A DNA stretch of 64,000 nt. Source: Myxococcota bacterium (GTDB lineage Bacteria > Myxococcota > JAJVIH01). This document shows positions 27,824 to 36,338 of the stretch, one piece after another; positions within the stretch are counted from its first letter, which is position 1, and every line of letters starts with the position of its first letter. The notes below the pieces were generated by a model. The model was not told the origin of the DNA. It saw only the letters and a program-made list of their open reading frames with translations, and searched no databases. A program made the position numbers and the translations under genes. The DNA lies in NCBI GenBank assembly GCA_022072125.1, contig JAJVIH010000062.1, positions 1-64,000 on the forward strand, read 5' to 3'.

Positions 27824-28023
27824 TCGCCTTCCCGGGTTTCATCCAGACATTGTGCGCCAACTCACCGCGAAAATGATCCCGCGGGATCGAGATCCGATCC
27901 GTACGGGTCATGGTTCTTGAAACAATACGGAGAATACTTCTCATCCCTTGCTTTGAGAATGGCGATGCATACATCTCTGGCCAACACGAGGACCACAAGT
28001 CCTCTTTCCAAGGAGCATTGACC
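27824..28023. promoter_or_regulatory. Regulatory region upstream of the yceI gene
   Basis: Holds two perfect inverted repeats: a 14-base palindrome at 27875-27888 (GATCCCGCGGGATC) and GAGAA-N3-TTCTC at 27931-27943, either of which could bind a regulator. Ahead of the start codon AAGGAG (28008-28013) is a good ribosome binding site. I could not fit sigma-70 or sigma-54 elements convincingly. Confidence 0.35.
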
Positions 28024-28629
28024 ATGACCGCATTCATTCGCAGCGCATTTTTTGTGCTGGCCCTGTCCCCCGCTTTCGCATTCGCCCAAACTTGGACGAT
28101 TGACTCTTCCCACTCCGCCGCCACCTTCAAGGTCCGCCATCTGATGGTGAGCGATGTCCGCGGGGAATTTCAGAAAATCACCGGGACCGTCGCATACGAC
28201 GGCAAGGACCTCTCCAAGGCGGTGATTGACATCAGCATTGACGCCAAATCCATCAACACCCGCGAGCCCAAACGCGACGAACACCTGCGCAGCGCCGACT
28301 TCTTCGACGTGGAGAAACACCCGGTGCTGACCTTCAAATCGAAGAAGATCACCCCCAAGGGCAAAGGGAAATTCGAGATCAAGGGTGATCTGACCATCCG
28401 CGGAACCACCAAGGAAGTCACCCTCGCGGCCACGGGCCCCACGCCGGAAGTCAAGGATCCCTGGGGCAATATCAAGATCGGCGCGAGCGCCGCCACGAAG
28501 ATCAACCGCAAGGACTTCGGCCTGACCTGGAACAAGGCCCTGGAAGCGGGAGGCGTGCTGGTCGGCGACGAGGTGGAGATCAACCTCGATATCGAATTGA
28601 CCAAGCCCGCCGCGGCTTCCACCAAGTAA
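28024..28629 (+). CDS. YceI-family periplasmic protein
   Basis: A 201-residue secreted lipocalin-like protein that binds amphiphilic or isoprenoid molecules in a beta-barrel. It has a signal peptide ending AFAFA (residue 21), then the family start TWTIDSSHSAATFKVRHLMVSDVRGEF, the conserved TREPKRDEHLRSADFFDVEKHP segment and IKGDLTIRGTTKEV. ATG 28024 is preceded by AAGGAG. A strong terminator lies 24 bases beyond the stop codon, so the gene is monocistronic. Members are often stress or quinone linked; the ligand is not evident here. Confidence 0.92.
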   Translation: MTAFIRSAFFVLALSPAFAFAQTWTIDSSHSAATFKVRHLMVSDVRGEFQKITGTVAYDGKDLSKAVIDISIDAKSINTREPKRDEHLRSADFFDVEKHPVLTFKSKKITPKGKGKFEIKGDLTIRGTTKEVTLAATGPTPEVKDPWGNIKIGASAATKINRKDFGLTWNKALEAGGVLVGDEVEINLDIELTKPAAASTK

Positions 28630-28652
28630 CCCCCGCCCCCCCCCACACACAC

Positions 28653-28681
28653 CGGGCGCCTGAATCAGGCGCCCGTTTTTT
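28653..28681 (+). terminator. Intrinsic terminator of yceI
   Basis: A 10-bp stem (28653-28662 against 28666-28675) with a 3-base loop, followed by six T residues (28676-28681). It begins 24 bases after the yceI stop codon. The DNA just before it is a run of nine C residues and a CA repeat. Confidence 0.9.
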
Positions 28682-29096
28682 GTGTCCGGAAAAGCGGATG
28701 CGATGACTCGCCGGCATTCGCCGATCCATTCAATACAACCGGACGGACGGGCTCCGGCGAACCCCGGATAATCCAGTAACCGGTTCGTGGCGTCATGGCG
28801 GCGCGGATCGATCTTTCCCAACCGCGGAACCGCTCCCCTGACCAGTGGCTCAAAGTGGTCTGAAGATGTTTTGTATTGAGGATTTCCGCGATCTGACCCC
28901 GTTCATGGGCCGGATTCCCCGCCGTTTGCTCCTTGACGCGGCGGGAGCGAAACCGGGACTCTTTGCGGGCGAAGCATCAAACCATGAACCACGTGGCGGT
29001 TCAGGGGGAATGTGGACCTGATTTGTTCGCCGGCGTTTCGCAAGACCTGCGCGGCGGAATCGCGGACCAGTTTCCCGGACCGGAGGAAGACCCGGA

Positions 29097-30404
29097 TTGG
29101 AAAGCAATATTCTCACCTTGAGAGGGTACGGCGTGGCGTTCGGCGAGCGCATCGTGCTGGCGGAAATCAACCTCCATGTTCCGGAACGGGGAATCGTCAA
29201 TCTGGTGGGCCCGGGGGGAGCGGGGAAATCCACGTTGATGCGTTCGCTTTGCGGCCTCAATTCCGCGCAGCCCTCTTTCCGCACCTGGGGAGAGGCGCGC
29301 TTTGCTGGCGATCAACTGGGCGCCGGCGAACTTCCCGCGATGGTGGGGCAGAATGCGCGGCTGCTGGTATCCACCGTGTTTGACAATATTGTTCACGGGC
29401 TGCCCGAGCGCGACAGGCTGACCCGCGGCGCGCAACGGGATCTGGCGCAACGCATGCTCCGGCAAAGCGGCCTTGAACCTCTTTCCGGCAAGCTGGATCA
29501 GGAGGTGATCACCCTTCCGCTGCACCAGCAACGGCAGATATCCATCGTGCGCCAGGTCGCGGCCGGACCGCGCATGATCTGCGTGGACGAGGTGACCAGC
29601 GATATTGACGGCCCAGGCGAGGAAGCCCTCCTGAAACAGTTGAGGGATGAATCCCTGCGCCGGGCGATCCTCTTCGCCACCCACAACCAGCGGCACGCCC
29701 GCGAACTGGGCGGACTCACCGCGCTGCTGGCGGGAGGACGCATCCAGGAATGCTCTCCAACCGGACAGTTTTTTTCCGCACCGGTTTCCCAGGCCGCGCG
29801 CCAGTGGATACTCAACGGAAGCTGCAGCCTGCCCTCGCCCGATACCCCACCCGAATTTCTGGCGGAGGATGCGCCGCCCCCGCCCCCGCTGCCGCGGGAA
29901 GCAACCGAATATATCAGCGACGCATTTGGCCCGCGCGGTTTCCGCTGGCTGATCAAAGGAAGGCTGGGCGGCTCCCCCCGGCCAGGGGTGGTGGATGATA
30001 TCGAGCACGATTTGGCTGCGCTCAGGCGGGTGGGCGTGAATATCCTGATCACCCTTGAAACCACGTCACTCAACGCCGCCCTGCTCAAACGCCACGACAT
30101 CATGGGCATCCATTTTCCCATCGAAGACATGAAGGCCCCGGAAATTGATCACGCGCTAAAGATCTGCGCCGCGGTTGAAAACTGGATGAGCGCAGGCTCC
30201 ACCGTGGCTTACCACTGTCTTGCCGGTCTTGGACGGACGGGGGCCATGCTGGCGGCCCAATTGATCTGGAACGGCGCGAGCGCGCTGGAAGCCATCGAAA
30301 AGGCGCGGGCGATTGAACCCCGCTGGATTCAGTCCGGCGCACAAATCAATTTCCTGAAGGCTTTTTCCGGCGTGGTCCGGCGGCGGAGGGAATTGGCGCC
30401 ATAG
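29097..30404 (+). CDS. ABC-type ATPase fused to a dual-specificity/tyrosine phosphatase domain
   Basis: A single 435-residue polypeptide with two enzymes. Residues about 1-225 form an ABC ATPase of importer type: Walker A GPGGAGKST (38-46), a Q-loop (VGQNARLL), Walker B MICVDEVTSDID and H-loop ATHN. The signature LSGGQ is absent; the position reads LPLHQQRQ. A Pro/Glu-rich linker (about 255-280) leads to a phosphatase domain whose P-loop is HCLAGLGRTG (Cys374, Arg380), the C-x5-R motif of cysteine-dependent phosphatases, preceded by an acidic loop (HFPIEDMKAPE). No membrane helix or permease is nearby. A TTG start at 29097 is chosen because GGAGG (29082-29086) lies at good spacing. Function is unknown; it could couple ATP binding to phosphoprotein or phosphosugar turnover. 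Confidence 0.85.
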   Translation: MESNILTLRGYGVAFGERIVLAEINLHVPERGIVNLVGPGGAGKSTLMRSLCGLNSAQPSFRTWGEARFAGDQLGAGELPAMVGQNARLLVSTVFDNIVHGLPERDRLTRGAQRDLAQRMLRQSGLEPLSGKLDQEVITLPLHQQRQISIVRQVAAGPRMICVDEVTSDIDGPGEEALLKQLRDESLRRAILFATHNQRHARELGGLTALLAGGRIQECSPTGQFFSAPVSQAARQWILNGSCSLPSPDTPPEFLAEDAPPPPPLPREATEYISDAFGPRGFRWLIKGRLGGSPRPGVVDDIEHDLAALRRVGVNILITLETTSLNAALLKRHDIMGIHFPIEDMKAPEIDHALKICAAVENWMSAGSTVAYHCLAGLGRTGAMLAAQLIWNGASALEAIEKARAIEPRWIQSGAQINFLKAFSGVVRRRRELAP

Positions 30405-31393
30405 TCTCCCCATTCCTGCCGAAGCCGCATCCGGTTGCTGGCGGAGACGAAGCAAGGCCCCGCGGCGGAGCCCATCTGATGCGGGGATGCGCCACCCTCA
30501 TGGTTGCGGCGGCCTGCGGCGAAAACCAGTGCGGACCCCCTCCGTCACGAATGAAAACAATCCTTCCATCCATCTTGAAATTCACAAGCCGGCAAATAAG
30601 CAGACGAATGGCGGAAGACTACTGGTTGACGTTCGATGTGGCGGCGGCGCCGGACGTCAGTGGACCGGGGAAGGGGAGGATTTCCAGCAGCAATGCGGAT
30701 GAACCATCCTGTCGAACACCGTGGAGACGCTTCAGTCAGAGGCCGGGAGCCATTGCGAGGGGGTGGTTCCGCCGTGGAACCCGTCACGGAAATAACGGGC
30801 AAGGCGAATACATCCTGCGTTCCATATCCGGGCAGGCAGGACAAACTCGAACAGCAACGCCGCGCCCGCCTGCCGATTGTGAAGAGCAATCATGGCCACA
30901 ACCATGGCGGCTTACCGGTGAGCAAATTCCGCGTCCCGGCGGGGTTTCCCCGGCATGCCGGCCAGCATTGATTCCATCTGATGCAGAGAAGAGGGAGGAA
31001 AATACTGTTTTGGACTAAATTCGCTTTCCATCCAAATATGAGTTGAATCCCGGCGCCACGATGTTACCCTTGTCCTCAAGAGAAGAACTTCGCCATGACG
31101 TAAATGAAAGTTGATTCACAATGCCCCTGCGGAGGGATCATCAATTCGAGAAAGACCCGGTTTGATCATCCCATCATCACCTCATGCGCCTGTCCTCGCC
31201 ATCCCATCGGAGGCGGGGCGGAAAGGAACAGAATACGCCCGGGAAGAAATCGCCCGCGCTGGAACCGCCAGCCGGCTGGAATTTTCAACTCCCGGTTGAG
31301 GAACGCCAAACCTTGAGCAGTTCCGGATTCCAGGGTCAACGAGGGGAGCCCTGGACCGGATTCATCATCACTCCCCTCAACAAGGAGCTGTTC
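30405..31393. other. Non-coding gap of about 1 kb
   Basis: No convincing gene. Open frames at 30479-31018 and 31184-31393 have atypical composition, no ribosome binding site and no domain. AAGGAG at 31382-31387 belongs to the Roadblock-like gene. Possibly remnants of decayed genes. Confidence 0.4.
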
Positions 31394-31798
31394 ATGTCCC
31401 TTGATCGCGCCATTCAACAAGCCATCACCCAGGTGCCGGAGTGCGTCGCCGGCGGCTACGTGGACATGTCCACGGGCATGCTGCTCGGCGTCAAAACGGT
31501 TGACTCCCATCCACGGGATGTTCTGGATCTGGTCTCCGCGGCCACGGCAGACCTCTTCCAGGGATCCAACGTCACCGCCATCGAGCGCATGTTCAAAAAG
31601 GCGCGCGGGCTGCCGGATGACGGACACCACTATTTCCAGGAAATGCTGGTGATGTCCGACAACCTGCTGCACGTCTTCCTGCGCGGCAAGAAGTATTCCC
31701 AGCATGCTCTTGTGCTGGTGTGCCGCAAGAGCGCCAATATGGGCATGGTGCTCGCCAAGGCCCGCGTGGTGCAGGCCACCGTGGAAGCCGCGGTCTGA
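31394..31798 (+). CDS. Roadblock/LC7-like small protein
   Basis: A 134-residue cytoplasmic protein. The pattern (AGGYVDMSTGMLLGV early, a middle helix, VMSDNLLHVFLR and a late LVCRKSANMGMVLAKAR) resembles Roadblock/LC7 domains, which bind small Ras-like GTPases and act in polarity or motility (for example MglB, FrzE-associated proteins). The match is by pattern only. No GTPase gene lies adjacent. ATG 31394 has AAGGAG six bases upstream, which decides the start. A 19-bp bidirectional terminator follows its stop codon. Confidence 0.6.
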   Translation: MSLDRAIQQAITQVPECVAGGYVDMSTGMLLGVKTVDSHPRDVLDLVSAATADLFQGSNVTAIERMFKKARGLPDDGHHYFQEMLVMSDNLLHVFLRGKKYSQHALVLVCRKSANMGMVLAKARVVQATVEAAV

Positions 31799-31812
31799 AC
31801 CAGACCCCTCGT

Positions 31813-31854
31813 CCAACAAAAACGGGACCACGATGGTGGTCCCGTTTTTGTTGG
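31813..31854. terminator. Bidirectional intrinsic terminator between two convergent genes
   Basis: A perfect 19-bp inverted repeat (31813-31831 against 31836-31854) with a 4-base loop, carrying A5 on the left arm and T5 on the right arm, so it terminates both the Roadblock-like gene and asnS. Confidence 0.92.
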
Positions 31855-31899
31855 CGGACTCCCTGACAGCCAGGCGCTTCCGCACGTGGAAGCCAATGC

Positions 31900-33195
31900 T
31901 CAGGGCCAGATTTTCTCCAGCATGCGTGGAAAGGGAATGGTCTCCCGCACGTGCTGGAGCCCGCAAATCCACGCCACCGTGCGCTCGACGCCCAGACCAA
32001 ACCCCGCGTGTGGAACCGATCCATAACGCCGCAGGTCCAGAAACCATTTGAAGGCTTCCAGCGGCAAGCCATGGTGCTGGATGCTGGCTTCCAGCACCCC
32101 GTAATTATCCTCGCGCTGTCCGCCGCCGACAATCTCGCCATAACCCTCGGGCGCCAGCACGTCCACGCACAGGGCCAGATCGGGATTAGACGGGTCCTTC
32201 TTCATGTAAAACGCCTTCACCGCGGCCGGATAGCGGTGAACCATGATGGGCCGGTCGTACTGCCTGGTCAGGATGGTCTCGTCATCGCCGCCGAAATCCG
32301 ACCCCCACTGGATGTCGCTGCCCAGCGACTGAAGCTGCTTGACCGCATCGGTGTAACTGATACGCGGAAACGGCTTCTTGACGTTCTTCAGGAAGCTGAC
32401 ATCGCGCTCCAGTTCGGCCAGTTCCTTCTCGTGCTTCTCCAAGACCCTGCCCACCACGTAGACCAGAAAGTCTTCCGCCAGGTCCATGTCGCCGTCGAGG
32501 TCCATCCAGGCGACCTCGGGCTCCACCATCCAGAACTCCATCAGGTGGCGGCGGGTCTTGGATTTTTCCGCCCGGAAGGTGGGGCCAAAGCAATAGGTTT
32601 TGCCAAAGGCCATGGCGGTGGCTTCGTTGTACAACTGGCCCGACTGCGACAGATACGCCGGTTCGCCGAAGTAATCGGTCTCAAACAGCGTGGTGGTGCC
32701 CTCGCAGGCGTTGGGGGTCAGAATCGGACAATCCACCAGCGTGAAACCGTTGTTGTCGAAATAATCCCGGATGGCCTTGATGATGGCCGCCCGCACGCGA
32801 AGGATGATGTGCTGCCGGCGGGAGCGCAGCCACAGGTGGCGGTTCTCCATCAGGAACGCCACGCCATGCTCCTTGGGAGTGATGGGATAATCAACAGCCT
32901 GGTGGACCAGTTCCACCTTGCTGACCGCGATCTCATAGCCGATGGAAGAACGCGGCTCCTTGCGCACCTTGCCGGTCACCCGGATCGCCGATTCCTGGGT
33001 CAGGCCCGAGCAGAGATTCCAGACCTCTTCGGCGGCCTCCGGTTTGTAAACCACGCACTGGATAATTCCCGATCCATCCCGCAACTGAAGAAAATGCAGC
33101 GTCTTCGAGCTGCGCATATTGTACAGCCACCCGGCAAGGGTGACTTCCTGATCCTCGTGACGCGCGATGTCTGAAATCGTGATGCCCGGGTACAT
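31900..33195 (-). CDS. asnS: Asparaginyl-tRNA synthetase
   Basis: Class II synthetase that charges tRNA-Asn. The 431 residues contain the OB-fold anticodon domain (about 1-110), motif 2 ([22 protein letters not shown]) and motif 3 ([16 protein letters not shown]). The [12 protein letters not shown] form distinguishes it from AspRS. Length is slightly below the E. coli enzyme (466). Starts 3 bases after the stop codon of the membrane-anchored protein upstream, so the two are cotranscribed. The shared terminator at 31813-31854 ends the operon. Confidence 0.94.
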   Translation of the reverse strand: MYPGITISDIARHEDQEVTLAGWLYNMRSSKTLHFLQLRDGSGIIQCVVYKPEAAEEVWNLCSGLTQESAIRVTGKVRKEPRSSIGYEIAVSKVELVHQAVDYPITPKEHGVAFLMENRHLWLRSRRQHIILRVRAAIIKAIRDYFDNNGFTLVDCPILTPNACEGTTTLFETDYFGEPAYLSQSGQLYNEATAMAFGKTYCFGPTFRAEKSKTRRHLMEFWMVEPEVAWMDLDGDMDLAEDFLVYVVGRVLEKHEKELAELERDVSFLKNVKKPFPRISYTDAVKQLQSLGSDIQWGSDFGGDDETILTRQYDRPIMVHRYPAAVKAFYMKKDPSNPDLALCVDVLAPEGYGEIVGGGQREDNYGVLEASIQHHGLPLEAFKWFLDLRRYGSVPHAGFGLGVERTVAWICGLQHVRETIPFPRMLEKIWP

Positions 33196-33198
33196 GAC

Positions 33199-34161
33199 TT
33201 ACTTCTTGTCCCCTTCCTTCTTGTTGAGTTCGTCTTCCGGCACGCTGGTGGTGGTGACCTGGGTCTGGACATTGTCCCAGCCGAATTTCCAGGTGGGGTC
33301 AATATCCACGTCCTTGAACTCAAAGCGGGATTCAATGGAGCCGCCGGTGACCGCGGTGAACTTGAGCACCAGGTGAAAATCCACCTTGTTGGCCTGCGGA
33401 TGCATGCCGGAGAACAGGTAATAACCCGCGGCGAAAGCGGGAGGATTCAAATCCACCTTGCGCCAGGGATCCGGCACCAGGTAGTTGGGCAGCGCCTTGC
33501 CGGTTGAACGCCAGGTATAATCAAGACCCACCAGATCGGGTTTGGTCTTGCGGGCTTCCTCCAGTTCCTTTTTCTTGGTGTCGTCATCCACCACGCGGCG
33601 GTATTCAAACGCCGCCTCGCCGCCGCCCATGGCCTTGCCGTGGTATCCCCACAGGATGAAATCGGCTTTCAGCAGTTTCTGGCCGCTCTCCTGCACCGGA
33701 ACGATATTGTAAATATCCATCCGGACGCCGTTGGAGTGCGCGAAAAGCAGGGGAGAGTAGCTGCCCCGGCGGAACATCTCGTAAATCTGCTTGGAGTACT
33801 CGAAGGCCTTCTTGTTGGAATCCCAGGAATTGTTCTCGTCCTCGGTCAGCTTGCCCTGGGCCTTGCGGGCTTCCTTGTCCTTCCAGTAGGCGTCGGGATC
33901 AAGGGGACGTTCGCGCTCCTGGTACATCTTGTCCAGATTGGTGAACCACCAGCCAACCAGGTTTTTGACCTCGTTGTTGTACAGCTTCGGATCGGCGAGG
34001 TCGCGGATATAGTCGCCGTGACGCAAAAACTGGTTTTCGTTCTGCTCGCGGTCGCGTTCAAATTCGAGCCTCTTGATGGTGGAGATGGCGTTGCGGCCGA
34101 ACATGAAAACGCTGCCGCCCACCAGGGCGATGACCACGATGCTGATGATGAAACGGCCCAT
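33199..34161 (-). CDS. Membrane-anchored protein of unknown function, upstream of asnS
   Basis: I do not recognise the family. Residues 4-23 form one N-terminal membrane helix (FIISIVVIALVGGSVFMFG), followed by a coiled-coil-like charged segment (IKRLEFERDREQNEN) and a large soluble domain of about 260 residues with mixed beta pattern and many Trp/Tyr residues (YLFSGMHPQANKVDFHLVLKF). It probably sits in the inner membrane with the domain in the periplasm. ATG 34161 follows a strong GGGAGG. A sigma-54-like promoter and an inverted repeat lie upstream (34218-34263). Why it is joined to asnS is unclear. Confidence 0.75.
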   Translation of the reverse strand: MGRFIISIVVIALVGGSVFMFGRNAISTIKRLEFERDREQNENQFLRHGDYIRDLADPKLYNNEVKNLVGWWFTNLDKMYQERERPLDPDAYWKDKEARKAQGKLTEDENNSWDSNKKAFEYSKQIYEMFRRGSYSPLLFAHSNGVRMDIYNIVPVQESGQKLLKADFILWGYHGKAMGGGEAAFEYRRVVDDDTKKKELEEARKTKPDLVGLDYTWRSTGKALPNYLVPDPWRKVDLNPPAFAAGYYLFSGMHPQANKVDFHLVLKFTAVTGGSIESRFEFKDVDIDPTWKFGWDNVQTQVTTTSVPEDELNKKEGDKK

Positions 34162-34217
34162 GCGGAATCCTCCCGGGGACCCGGATTGCTGCGGTTATTC
34201 CGGACGAAAAATGAACC

Positions 34218-34263
34218 TTGGCCTTGTATCTCAAGGCCAAAAGTCATGCAAGCGCCATGCCGG
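34218..34263 (-). promoter_or_regulatory. Sigma-54-like promoter with an overlapping inverted repeat, upstream of the asnS operon
   Basis: Minus strand: GGCATG (34261-34256), N4, TTGCA (34251-34247), with GG and GC ten bases apart. Just downstream is a perfect 9-bp inverted repeat with a 5-base loop (34218-34226 against 34232-34240) that spans the predicted start near 34236. The repeat could be an operator, or an mRNA hairpin ending serpin transcription. Confidence 0.45.
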
Positions 34264-34306
34264 GAGGGTAACCTCTCCACCATGAGCGGCCGCATACGGG
34301 ATGGAT

Positions 34307-35656
34307 TTACATCGCCGGATCGGACACGCGGCCCACGAACAGAATGGCGCCCGTGGGATCATCCCGGATCACGTACAGAAAGGGACGATCAAAGTTCAGT
34401 TTCACCGTGCGGCCCGGAGCCGATGTCGGCTCCATGATCACGCCGGTGGCCGCCGCCGCCTCGGTTCCCTTCTCGTTGACTTCGACAAACGCCTTGTGAA
34501 TCACATCGGCGATGCGCAGGCGGGCGTCCGCGGTCATGCCGGAAAAGTCAGCGCCATCCGAAAAAGCCACGGGCATGCCGAGCTTCTGCAAGGCGGCGGC
34601 CAGCGAAAACTGGCTGACGGCCTTCCATTTGGGCAGGGTCAACTCCACACTCGCGATTTGGGCGTTCCGGATCAGGCCATCCACGAAATTGGAATCAAAG
34701 GATTGTTCCATTCCCTCGAAATTCCCTTCTGGAGCCTGGAACAGCCACATCGAAACCTCGTTCCCGGCATAGGGCAGCCGCACCGCCTGAAAGCCCACAT
34801 ATTCACCCACCATCATGGTGGCGGACTGCTTCATCACCGGAACGGATTTTTTGACGCCGTCCTGGGTCGTGAAGTCGCCCGGTTTGGTGTCTGATTCCGC
34901 GAAGGTCCGCAGCCAGTTGGCCTTGAAATAGATGGCGTTGGTCAGCACCAGGGAGGTATCCGGCTTGATGCTGCCCTGGGGCAGCAGGTCCTTGATTTTC
35001 TGGCCGGTTTTGTTGGCCACCCAATCGTTGATTGTCTCCCGGGCCTTTTCCGGGCTGGCCTTGAAATCGAGCACATGCATGCCCGCGCCATAGTTCTCCG
35101 CCAGGGTGTCCAGAAACGGATCCAGGAATTTCATCCCCTTGGCGCCCCACAGGGCGTTGGCGATGCTCAACCGGAAAGGCTCTCCATCGTCCTTCGAGGG
35201 AGCCTTGGCGCCCCGGCTTTCCAGCGCCAAATCCAGTTGGTTGAAGGCGGGATGCAACCTCGGCTGGGGAAGCCGGAACTGGAGAGCCTTTTCCATTTCA
35301 GACAACGTGCCCGCCTTGGCGCCCGCGGAGGTCATGGCCAGGGCGATGGAGACGCTGGCGGGCGAAAAAAACAGATTCCCCTTCTCCTCGCGCAGTTGCT
35401 TGAACAGCGACCAGGCGAAAGCGGCGTTGCCTTCCTCCAGGGCCTTGGCGTCGGCGGGCTCGACCTTCGGCGCCATCAACCGGCTTTTGGAGGATTTGAT
35501 CAGGGTTTCATCCACGGCGGATGCATCGGAGCCGCCCGGACCGCTGTCGCCTGCCGGAACTCCGCCATCGGCGGGCTGGTTGTTGTTCGAGGCGCAGGCA
35601 TTCAGCACGCCCAGCAGCCCCAGGATCATCATGAGAAAGAAAGAGCGGAATTTCAT
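34307..35656 (-). CDS. Serpin (serine protease inhibitor) lipoprotein
   Basis: A 449-residue serpin. An N-terminal lipoprotein signal has its Cys at residue 21 (LNAC), followed by a Gly/Asp-rich linker (PADGGVPAGDSGPGG), then a full serpin fold of about 380 residues (FAWSLFKQLREEKGNLFFSPASVSIALAM; ALFKANW-like YFKANWLRTFAE; NFDRPFLYVIRD). The reactive-centre loop is complete, with an inhibitory-type hinge (GTEAAAATG). Counting from the hinge, the P17 Glu gives P1 as Thr and P1' as Ser (in PTSAPGR). Serpins trap trypsin-like or other serine proteases. ATG 35656 follows GGAG. Likely expressed from a sigma-54 promoter at 35709-35725. Its target is unknown. Confidence 0.92.
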   Translation of the reverse strand: MKFRSFFLMMILGLLGVLNACASNNNQPADGGVPAGDSGPGGSDASAVDETLIKSSKSRLMAPKVEPADAKALEEGNAAFAWSLFKQLREEKGNLFFSPASVSIALAMTSAGAKAGTLSEMEKALQFRLPQPRLHPAFNQLDLALESRGAKAPSKDDGEPFRLSIANALWGAKGMKFLDPFLDTLAENYGAGMHVLDFKASPEKARETINDWVANKTGQKIKDLLPQGSIKPDTSLVLTNAIYFKANWLRTFAESDTKPGDFTTQDGVKKSVPVMKQSATMMVGEYVGFQAVRLPYAGNEVSMWLFQAPEGNFEGMEQSFDSNFVDGLIRNAQIASVELTLPKWKAVSQFSLAAALQKLGMPVAFSDGADFSGMTADARLRIADVIHKAFVEVNEKGTEAAAATGVIMEPTSAPGRTVKLNFDRPFLYVIRDDPTGAILFVGRVSDPAM

Positions 35657-36338
35657 GGAGTCTCCGGTTGCGATGATTTGGCTCCATACCAATCAGACGA
35701 ATATCCAAGCAACATCCATGCCAATGCTCCCAAGCCCGAACGGCTAAAAATTCTCTGGAATTTCAATATGCTGCGTTGCTGCTCTTCCGCACGATCCGGA
35801 ACCACCCCTTCCCCGTCTCAAAATTCTGAAATCTGTCATTCCATGAATAACGGATTCCCGGGTCTGGCGTTCCATGCCCAGCCTCCCGCATCCTTCATCC
35901 CTCGCCGGGAGCAGGAAAAACCGTCTGGGGGAAGGTTGCCACAACCGGATATCCCTGGATGGGCGAAACTTCATGCATTTGCCAGAGGGGGTTCTGTCTG
36001 ATAGTGACCTCCAAGTCAGTTTTCTGAACCAGAATGTCCGCTGTGCTGAAATACAACACGCCTGCCCTCCGGGCTGGCCGCCGGTGGTTGGCCTCATCCA
36101 CGGTCGCGGGCGCTATTCTGGTTCGCCAACCCCTTTCCCATCGCTTTTCTCCCACCTCCAGTTTACCGCCGCGGCCTTCGCCGCCAGCGGCTGACGCAAG
36201 CGCCCCGCGCCGGGAATCCGTCGCATCGCCGTTCCGCGCGCCCCTTCGACCGCCCCTGGCGGCGAAGTCCGGGCGGACGGACGCACCGGGCGCACGCCAG
36301 CCAGGCAGTGATCGCGCGCGTCCGAAAGGATTCCGTTC
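35657..36338. other. Non-coding region between serpin and RNase E/G genes
   Basis: About 680 bases with the serpin sigma-54 promoter at its left end. The rest has no credible gene; open frames 35075-36001 and 35744-36097 have no domain or ribosome binding site. No promoter for the RNase gene was recognised. Confidence 0.4.
35709..35725 (-). promoter_or_regulatory. Sigma-54 (-24/-12) promoter of the serpin gene
   Basis: Minus strand TTGGCATG-N4-TTGCT, the -24 GG and -12 GC exactly ten bases apart. It differs from the consensus TGGCACG only by one T for C. Predicted transcription start near 35697, 41 bases before ATG 35656. Confidence 0.7.

Noticed and set aside
30479-31018. 179-codon open frame in the gap before the Roadblock-like gene
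   Set aside because: Composition is unlike coding sequence, there is no ribosome binding site, and no domain or signal peptide is visible.
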